Shown: piece after piece, positions 1 to 4,646 of the stretch | How the letters are laid out: every line of letters starts with the position of its first letter | Position numbering within the stretch: position 1 is the first letter of the stretch | DNA from: Sphingomonadales bacterium UBA7473 | Lineage (GTDB): Bacteria; Pseudomonadota; Alphaproteobacteria; Sphingomonadales; Sphingomonadaceae | Length of the DNA stretch: 5,437 nt | Assembly (NCBI GenBank): GCA_002478575.1 | Contig: DLOX01000180.1 | Coordinates: 316-5,752 of the forward strand | Reading direction: 5' to 3' | Notes under the pieces: model-generated | The model's input: only the letters and a program-made list of their open reading frames with translations | Database searches by the model: none | Told to the model about the DNA's origin: nothing | Made by a program: the position numbers and the translations under genes

Positions 1-198
1 GAATCCATCCCCTATTGGGAAACCCGCGCCTATGTTGCGACGGTGATGCGCAATTACTGGATGTATCAGCTGCAAGCGGGTGAGAAGATGAACAGCTTGG
101 CCGCTCTCAGCCAAGGCCTATGGCCCCGCTTCCCCGGCATGCCCGGTCCAATGGCGGTGCGGCTGGACCGCAGCGGGGGCGTCCAAAGCGCTGAGTGA
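1..198 (+). CDS. Soluble lytic murein transglycosylase, C-terminal end (partial)
   Basis: Frame 1 is open from the first base to a TGA at 196-198 and gives 65 residues, the C-terminus of a longer protein whose start lies to the left of the window. The opening residues ESIPYWETRAYVATVMRNYW match the end of the catalytic domain of Slt-type lytic transglycosylases, where an E(S/T)IPYxETRxYVxxVxxNY signature follows the active-site region. By family knowledge these periplasmic enzymes cleave the MurNAc-GlcNAc bond of peptidoglycan and leave a 1,6-anhydro end. The catalytic glutamate, signal peptide and superhelical domain are outside the window. After the signature comes a tail of about 40 residues rich in Gly, Pro and Arg that I cannot assign. 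The family call rests on this one motif but the motif is distinctive. Confidence 0.85.
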   Translation, partial: ESIPYWETRAYVATVMRNYWMYQLQAGEKMNSLAALSQGLWPRFPGMPGPMAVRLDRSGGVQSAE

Positions 199-210
199 CG
201 CCCATGCGGC

Positions 211-510
211 CTAAGGATATTTCCGGGCCGAATGGATGATCGTTAGAATATCGAGGTCCGTTGCCGACGCAATGCGATACACGATAAGATACGGCAAGCC
301 TGTCACCTTGAATTCGCGAGTATCGGGAACATCACCGGGATGGCCGAGCAATGGGAATTGTTCGAACATCAGCACAGTCTGACGGATTCGGGAAATGACT
401 CGTTCGGCGGCTCGATCATCGTCTTGAGCAATCCAATCCCGGATCGCCAACAGGTCGTCCTGCGCTTGTGGCGTGAAATTAACGTTCAAGGCCGAGCTTG
501 CGCCAGACAT
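211..510 (-). CDS. Type II toxin of the RelE/ParE superfamily
   Basis: A 99-residue protein with the size and layout of ParE/RelE toxins. After a short N-terminal strand (residues 8-13, LNVNFT) comes PQAQDDLLAIRDWIAQ, the first helix of the family, then a second helix (about 32-52), the segment FPLLGHPGD (52-60), and the C-terminal sheet with R65-E66, LPYLIVYRI (72-80), DILTIIHSARKYP (87-99). The LPYxxxY and IxHxxR elements are family hallmarks. ParE members poison DNA gyrase and RelE members cleave mRNA on the ribosome; sequence alone does not say which applies, though the LPYLIVY and HSARKYP style looks more ParE-like. The ATG at 510 lies inside the upstream antitoxin gene with no clear Shine-Dalgarno, so translation is probably coupled to the antitoxin. 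A TTG at 489 (residue 8) is a less likely start. The stop is 12 bp from the convergent transglycosylase stop. Confidence 0.85.
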   Translation of the reverse strand: MSGASSALNVNFTPQAQDDLLAIRDWIAQDDDRAAERVISRIRQTVLMFEQFPLLGHPGDVPDTREFKVTGLPYLIVYRIASATDLDILTIIHSARKYP

Positions 511-655
511 GTTCGGCAGGGATCATAGAAGCGCGATCCTCAGCCTGTTCCAAGCCGATTTGGACTTTCTTTTGCTTCCACTTTACGTGACCAGCCTCAA
601 CCGTTTCGCCAGTTTCAGCGATTTTGTATGACGGCGGAGCTGCTTTGGTAGCCAT
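479..655 (-). CDS. Predicted small antitoxin of the ParE-type toxin (58 aa)
   Basis: This frame runs from ATG at 653-655 to TAA at 479-481 and encodes 58 residues, overlapping the toxin start by 32 nt in another frame; antitoxin-before-toxin order with overlap is typical of type II modules. The N-terminal part (1-24, starting MATKAAPPSYKIAETGE) is short and polar. Residues 23-45 (from HVKWKQKKVQIGLEQAED) look like one amphipathic helix, followed by MIPAEHVWRKLGLER (44-58). The pattern W-x-x-K-V-x-x-GL-(x)n-IP-x-E-x-V resembles the C-terminal toxin-binding tail of ParD and other ParE-partner antitoxins. I see no complete ribbon-helix-helix, HTH or Phd domain, so DNA binding and autoregulation are uncertain. 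There is no good Shine-Dalgarno upstream. Antitoxin function is inferred from position, size and the tail pattern; the existence of the gene is supported by its placement. Confidence 0.75.
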   Translation of the reverse strand: MATKAAPPSYKIAETGETVEAGHVKWKQKKVQIGLEQAEDRASMIPAEHVWRKLGLER

Positions 656-666
656 GGTTAGAGCCT

Positions 667-695
667 ATTCGATTTCGGAGTAAGTCGCAACTCAA
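667..695 (-). promoter_or_regulatory. Possible sigma70-like promoter of the toxin-antitoxin pair
   Basis: Reading the - strand, TTGAGT (690-695) and TCGAAT (667-672) are separated by exactly 17 nt; each matches four of six positions of the consensus. The -35 element overlaps the stop codon of the monooxygenase gene. Transcription would begin around 660, only a few bases before the antitoxin ATG at 655, implying a very short leader, which agrees with the absence of a Shine-Dalgarno. The match is moderate, and read-through from the upstream gene is an equally possible source of transcript. Confidence 0.3.
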
Positions 696-2095
696 TCCCC
701 CGTCAAAATCCGATCCACAAGCTGCTTCACCGTCGGCACAAAGCCGTTGGAATAGAAGGGGTCTTGCTTGAACATATAGGCGGAATGGCCTGCGAACATC
801 AGATTCTGCTCAGGATCGCCGGTATGGGCAATGTCTTGCAGGGTCTTTTGAATGCAGAAGCTGCGCGGATCGACGAGATAGCCCGTCGTATAGTCATCAT
901 GATCCTTCCAAGCGGAAAAGCCGCAATGCGAAAGGCAGCCCATGCAATCGGCTTGGTCCTTCTGGATGGTCTTGCGCTCTTCAGGAGTGACGAAGACCAG
1001 CGTTTGGTCAGGCGTTTTGATGGCATCGGTAAAGCCTGCGCCAAACCAAGCCCGGGCGTTTTGCAGATCGGGTTTGGCCACCCAATATTTCTTGCCCTTC
1101 ACGCCAACATCCAAAAGCTGGTTTTGCTCGCCTGCCTCTTCGGTTGAATAGGCAATTTGTCGTTCCGAGCGCGCTTCCAGATTCCGGAGATAAGGGTTGC
1201 GGACTGCGCTTGAATAAAAGCCAGTCGGCGAGAATTTGTGGAGAAGAACATCGCCTTCATCAAGCGTTGTTAGCCTGTCTTTCCAGCCTTGCGGGATGGG
1301 GCTTTCCTGCGTCAACAAGGGCCGCGTGCCGAATTGGAAGGCGATCTGGCCAAGCTCTGGATTGTCGATCCAGTCAGACCAGTCACGCAAATGCCAAACG
1401 CCACCCGCCATCACAATCGGGGTACTGTCTGGAATGCCTGCTTCACGCATCACGGCGCGAAGATCTCTGACGCGGGGATAGGGGTCTTGCGGCTGGCGGG
1501 GGTCTTCGGCGTTAGAAAGGCCGTTGTGACCGCCTGCGAGCCATGGATCTTCATAGACAACTGCCGAGAGATAGTCGGCAACTTTGGAGTAAGCCCGCTT
1601 CCACAAGGCGCGGAACGCCCGGCCAGAACTGACGATGGGAAGGTAAGACACGCCGAACGAGGATGTGATCTCACCGAGCTTATAAGGCATGCCCGCGCCG
1701 CACGTAACGCCAGCAATCATGCCTTTGCAGCGTTCCAAAACGCCAATCATGATCTGCTGAGCGCCCCCCATTTCCCACAGGATATTGATGTTGATGGCGC
1801 CTTTGCCCGACGCAATTTCATAAGCACGATGGACCTGAGCGACCGCACCGTTAATGGCAAACTCGATCAGCTCTTGGTGGCGTTCGGCGCGTGTGCGGCC
1901 TTTGTAAATCTGTGGAATGATGGAGCCATCTTCGGCATAGCTGTCCGCGTTGACGGCAGAGATTGTGCCAATGCCGCCGGCTGCGGCCCAAGCCCCTGAA
2001 CTGGCATGATTGGTGGCAGACACGCCCTTTCCGCCTTCGATAAGCGGCCAAACTTCGCGTCCCCGATAATTGATCGGTGCCAATCCTTTAAACAT
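692..2095 (-). CDS. Nitronate monooxygenase (2-nitropropane dioxygenase) family flavoprotein with C-terminal cysteine cluster
   Basis: An NMO-type FMN-binding TIM-barrel protein, 467 residues from the ATG at 2095. The frame also allows a GTG at 2128 (478 residues), but that has no ribosome site, while the ATG is preceded by GGGGG (2100-2104) and begins MFKGLAPI. Motifs, numbered from the ATG: EGGKGVSATNH (20-30), GIGTISAVNAD (41-51), AGVTCGAGMPYK (128-139), LAGGHNG (186-192) with the His that acts as catalytic base in NMOs, VMAGGVW (228-234) and FQFGTRP (253-259) for flavin phosphate binding. Canonical NMOs have about 320-360 residues; this one adds a C-terminal part holding CMGCLSHC (C384, C387, C391) plus C414, which may bind a metal or an Fe-S cluster. 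The family oxidises alkyl nitronates, but relatives include enoyl reductases and other flavin oxidoreductases, so the substrate is open. The gene lies 85 bp after the EamA gene in the same direction; a TATAGT (2127-2132) could be a -10 element for it. Confidence 0.85.
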   Translation of the reverse strand: MFKGLAPINYRGREVWPLIEGGKGVSATNHASSGAWAAAGGIGTISAVNADSYAEDGSIIPQIYKGRTRAERHQELIEFAINGAVAQVHRAYEIASGKGAININILWEMGGAQQIMIGVLERCKGMIAGVTCGAGMPYKLGEITSSFGVSYLPIVSSGRAFRALWKRAYSKVADYLSAVVYEDPWLAGGHNGLSNAEDPRQPQDPYPRVRDLRAVMREAGIPDSTPIVMAGGVWHLRDWSDWIDNPELGQIAFQFGTRPLLTQESPIPQGWKDRLTTLDEGDVLLHKFSPTGFYSSAVRNPYLRNLEARSERQIAYSTEEAGEQNQLLDVGVKGKKYWVAKPDLQNARAWFGAGFTDAIKTPDQTLVFVTPEERKTIQKDQADCMGCLSHCGFSAWKDHDDYTTGYLVDPRSFCIQKTLQDIAHTGDPEQNLMFAGHSAYMFKQDPFYSNGFVPTVKQLVDRILTGD

Positions 2096-2147
2096 CAAAC
2101 CCCCGGTCTTATTGGTATAAGCACCCACTATAGGCGCGTTCGCCCGC

Positions 2148-2176
2148 GTTGCGCACTCCCTTTTTGAAAGCGCAAC
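2148..2176. repeat. Perfect 7-bp inverted repeat in the gap before the monooxygenase gene
   Basis: GTTGCGC (2148-2154) and GCGCAAC (2170-2176) are exact reverse complements separated by 15 bases. The repeat sits a few bases after the EamA stop codon (2181-2183) and about 50 bp before the monooxygenase ATG. In RNA it could form a hairpin with a large loop. It is not followed by a U-run on the - strand, so it is not a classical intrinsic terminator. It could be an operator, an mRNA-processing or attenuating hairpin, or chance. Confidence 0.35.
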
Positions 2177-2180
2177 CCTT

Positions 2181-2633
2181 TTATGAAGGTGCGTGCGATT
2201 TGGATGTGGCGATCAAAGCAACGCCGATGATTGTGATGATCATGCCCAAGGCCATGCGCCAGTTTAGCCCTTCTCGAAAAACCAGAACCCCAATTCCGGC
2301 CAAGACGAAGGCCACTGTTGCATTGACCAACACCGATGATGTCGAAATCGGCGCGCCTGCGCGATAGGCATAAAGAAAGCCGACTTCGATAAGGATTACG
2401 GCGACTGCCAGGATCAAAATGGCGGGCTGCGCGAGCAAGGGCAGAAGCGTCGCTGGCTTTGCTCCATCGAGGGTCAGCGCCAGAGTTGCGGAGCCTAAGA
2501 AACCAAACAGATAGACCATCGACAAGATGGCAAAGGGCGAGGCAGCCGCTGGTGCTGACTTTGAAGAGAGATGATAGAGGATATTGCCGACAATGGCGGC
2601 TAACAGCGGCAAAGCATAGGCAGGGAGGGACAT
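2181..2633 (-). CDS. Short EamA/DMT-superfamily membrane protein
   Basis: A hydrophobic protein of 150 residues with about five membrane helices (approximately 3-21, 34-54, 69-90, 99-119 and 126-143). The C-terminal stretch VFREGLNWRMALGMIITIIG is the usual ending of an EamA repeat (F-x-E before the last helix, then a Gly-rich helix). Full DMT transporters have ten helices from two EamA repeats; this has one repeat plus a leading helix, so it would have to work as a dimer, as SMR and ArnE/ArnF proteins do. I prefer the ATG at 2633, because AAAGGA (2642-2647) lies 8 nt upstream of it; an ATG at 2640-2642 is inside that ribosome site and would add only three residues. The gene follows the glycosyltransferase directly. 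The substrate is unknown. A role in moving a glycosylated lipid or a metabolite across the inner membrane is an inference from the neighbour only. Confidence 0.8.
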   Translation of the reverse strand: MSLPAYALPLLAAIVGNILYHLSSKSAPAAASPFAILSMVYLFGFLGSATLALTLDGAKPATLLPLLAQPAILILAVAVILIEVGFLYAYRAGAPISTSSVLVNATVAFVLAGIGVLVFREGLNWRMALGMIITIIGVALIATSKSHAPS

Positions 2634-2638
2634 GGATT

Positions 2639-3769
2639 TCATCCTTTGGGCGGCTCCAAGCCATAGAGCGCGGCGTAACGGGCGACCATCTTGGCTTCGT
2701 CAAATTCAGCAAGGGCCTTGGCCTGATTGGCAGCGCCAATTGCAGCGCGAAGGTTTGGATCGCTGACCAGTTGCGATAGCTTTGCTGCAAAAGCGCCTTC
2801 ATCTTGCACAGGCACAATGAAGCTCAGGTTTTCCTCTGCCACCATGGCGGCGACATCGCCGACATCCGTCGATACCGCAGGCTTACCCGCAGCCATGGCC
2901 TCCACCAGCGAGATCGGAAATTGCTCGCTGTCTGATGACAAGGCAAAGATATCGAACAAGCCGACATAGCGGACTGGGTTCTGAAGAAAGCCCGGCATCG
3001 TCAGCCGATCTGCAAAGCCCAAGCGCATAGCATCAGCAAGGATCGCGGCCTTTTCTGGCCCTTCGCCTATGATCACCAAGCGAACCGGTGCAGGAACCGC
3101 TGCTGCCGCGCGGACTAGGCGGGGCAGATTCTTCACTTCCCGCAATCCCGCCAGCGTCCCAATCACGATTTCGCCCGGTCGTTTTTCAAAGCCCAGAATG
3201 GCGTCAGGCGAAGGAGCTATGCCATAAGCCGCGACGTCAATCCCGTTGGGAATGCGATGGAGCTTCGCCGCTGGGCATTTCCAAACCGACGTTGCAATCT
3301 CTTCCAGTCTATTAGACACCACCACCACCGCATCGGCAGCAGGCAACATCAGCCGCCGAAAGCCCGACCGTTTCCAATTGAGCTTCACCGCTTCATCGGC
3401 ATTGAAGCCATCTTCATGATGGACCAGCCGAGGCACACCGGCGGGCAAGAGCCGCTTTGCCCCCACCGCGTCCATCGATCCCCAATTATAGGTCAGGACC
3501 AGATCGAACTGCGCCATATAGCGGCTAAGCGTACGGTATCGCCCAATCGAAGGCTTGCCATGAAGCGGCGGGGCCGCGTCGCCCGGAAAATCGACCTTGA
3601 TCGATGGATCAATCGCATCACGAGCGCCTAAAGCATCGGGAACGGCGGACAGGATGACGTGGCTTGCTTGGTCGCCGAACAAGTTCATCAGCCGCGTCGC
3701 ACGTGCTTCTTTGCCGCCCAGCGAAAAGGTCGAATGGCAATGGAGTATCCGCTTTGGACGCCCGCTCAC
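2639..3769 (-). CDS. Glycosyltransferase family 4 (GT-B fold)
   Basis: A 376-residue GT4 enzyme. The N-terminal Rossmann domain opens with RILHCHSTFSLGGKEARATR (7-26), whose GG loop is where the acceptor and donor phosphate usually contact the enzyme; HHEDGF (117-122) and VVVVSNRLEE (148-157) follow. The nucleotide-sugar-binding C-terminal domain starts near 197 after IPNGID (173-178) and shows GTLAGLREVKNL (204-215, with R210 and K213 at the usual phosphate-binding sites), VIIGEGPE (232-239), MPGFLQNP (258-265) and the EX7E motif E282-E290 in SEQFPISLVEAMAAGKP. Both domains look complete. It should transfer a sugar from a nucleotide donor, with retention, in the cytoplasm; the acceptor (glycolipid, exopolysaccharide or other) cannot be read. 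There is no signal peptide. The start is GTG at 3767-3769, whose GTGA overlaps the hydrolase stop by 4 nt; no Shine-Dalgarno is evident, so translation is probably coupled. Confidence 0.92.
   Translation of the reverse strand: MSGRPKRILHCHSTFSLGGKEARATRLMNLFGDQASHVILSAVPDALGARDAIDPSIKVDFPGDAAPPLHGKPSIGRYRTLSRYMAQFDLVLTYNWGSMDAVGAKRLLPAGVPRLVHHEDGFNADEAVKLNWKRSGFRRLMLPAADAVVVVSNRLEEIATSVWKCPAAKLHRIPNGIDVAAYGIAPSPDAILGFEKRPGEIVIGTLAGLREVKNLPRLVRAAAAVPAPVRLVIIGEGPEKAAILADAMRLGFADRLTMPGFLQNPVRYVGLFDIFALSSDSEQFPISLVEAMAAGKPAVSTDVGDVAAMVAEENLSFIVPVQDEGAFAAKLSQLVSDPNLRAAIGAANQAKALAEFDEAKMVARYAALYGLEPPKG
2642..2647 (-). promoter_or_regulatory. Ribosome binding site that decides the EamA start
   Basis: AAAGGA on the - strand lies 8 nt before the ATG at 2633 and within the final codons of the glycosyltransferase. 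It abuts the alternative ATG at 2640-2642 with no spacing, so it selects the downstream start. Confidence 0.6.
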
Positions 3770-4638
3770 TCAGGAACAGCTTTCAGCATGGCCATGATCG
3801 CCTTGAGCGCGGCAGGCTCCTCAAGCGTCGGTGCATGGCCAACGCCAGCGACGGTCACGGACTTGGCCGTTGGCAAGCGCTTGGCCATTTCTTTATGGGT
3901 TGCCGCTGACAAGATGTCAGACTTCTCGCCTCTGATCAGCGCGAGCGGAACGGTGCCCAGGCTTTCAAAGGAGGGCCAGAGATCAACCGGCTCTCCCGGA
4001 TTGCGCATCGGCTCTGCAATCTTGGCATCATAGTCGGGGACGATGCGCCCTGCCTTCGTGACCCGATAGAAACGCTTGGCGAGCTTCACCCAATCCGTCA
4101 GATCGAAGTTTGGGTAGATGCCTGCTTGCTGGTCCGCCAAATCCCGCGCGGCATGAACCCATGTGGGCCACGATTGCGCCTTGCCGACATGGCCCCTGAT
4201 GCGGTCCAGCCCTCCCGGCTCAATTACGGGGCCAATATCGTTGAGCGCTGCGCCAATCACTCGGCCAGGTTTTGTCGCGGAGAGCATCATCGTCAGGAGC
4301 CCGCCCAGCGAGGTGCCAATCGCAATGAAGCGCTTGATCTTCAGCATGGAGAGCAATGCTTCAAGATCCTGCAAATAGATGAGCGGCACATAGCTCATTC
4401 CCGTGGGGCTATAGGCGCTCTCCCCGCGTCCACGCAGCTCGACGCAGATCACGCGCCAATCGCCCGCCAATTGCTCGGCCAAATGCTCAAAATCTCGGGC
4501 ATTGCGGGTAAGGCCCGGGAGGCACAGGATTGGAGGTTTAGTCTTTGGCCCCGCATAATCGCGAAAATGCAGCCGCAGCCCATCTTCTGATATCCAGTAT
4601 CCATCTTGATATTGCGTAGGACCCACCATTGCCCCCAT
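3766..4638 (-). CDS. Alpha/beta hydrolase
   Basis: A 290-residue single-domain alpha/beta-hydrolase of the AB_hydrolase_1 type. Visible parts are the oxyanion-side loop ILCLPGLTRNARDF (37-50), VELRGRGES (66-74), the nucleophile elbow GTSLGG (108-113) with Ser110, a cap region (about 135-215), the acid candidate Asp241 in IRGEKSDILS, and the histidine His268 in GVGHAPTLEEP. All three members of the triad are therefore present. There is no signal peptide, so the enzyme is cytoplasmic. Esterase, lactonase, C-C hydrolase or epoxide hydrolase activities all occur in this group and the sequence does not choose between them. It is the first gene of the - strand operon and overlaps the glycosyltransferase start by 4 nt. 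The start could be ATG at 4638 or ATG at 4629 (three residues shorter, preceded by GGGGG only 2 nt away); neither has an ideal ribosome site. Confidence 0.9.
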   Translation of the reverse strand: MGAMVGPTQYQDGYWISEDGLRLHFRDYAGPKTKPPILCLPGLTRNARDFEHLAEQLAGDWRVICVELRGRGESAYSPTGMSYVPLIYLQDLEALLSMLKIKRFIAIGTSLGGLLTMMLSATKPGRVIGAALNDIGPVIEPGGLDRIRGHVGKAQSWPTWVHAARDLADQQAGIYPNFDLTDWVKLAKRFYRVTKAGRIVPDYDAKIAEPMRNPGEPVDLWPSFESLGTVPLALIRGEKSDILSAATHKEMAKRLPTAKSVTVAGVGHAPTLEEPAALKAIMAMLKAVPE

Positions 4639-4646
4639 ATCGCCCG

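Noticed and set aside
196..213. Possible bidirectional terminator between the convergent transglycosylase and toxin genes.
   Set aside because: The 12-bp gap has no stem-loop or T-run that I can identify.
340..528. A 62-codon + strand open frame over the toxin-antitoxin pair.
   Set aside because: It is antisense to the toxin, with no ribosome site and no recognisable sequence pattern.
1289..1999. A 236-codon open frame on the + strand.
   Set aside because: It lies wholly antisense to the monooxygenase, whose motifs are unmistakable, and its translation shows no family pattern. It is a shadow frame.
2128..2817. A 229-codon open frame on the - strand across the EamA gene and the end of the glycosyltransferase.
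   Set aside because: It is a different frame of two genes with clear domain motifs; the product is rich in Arg, Ser and Cys with no recognisable domain.
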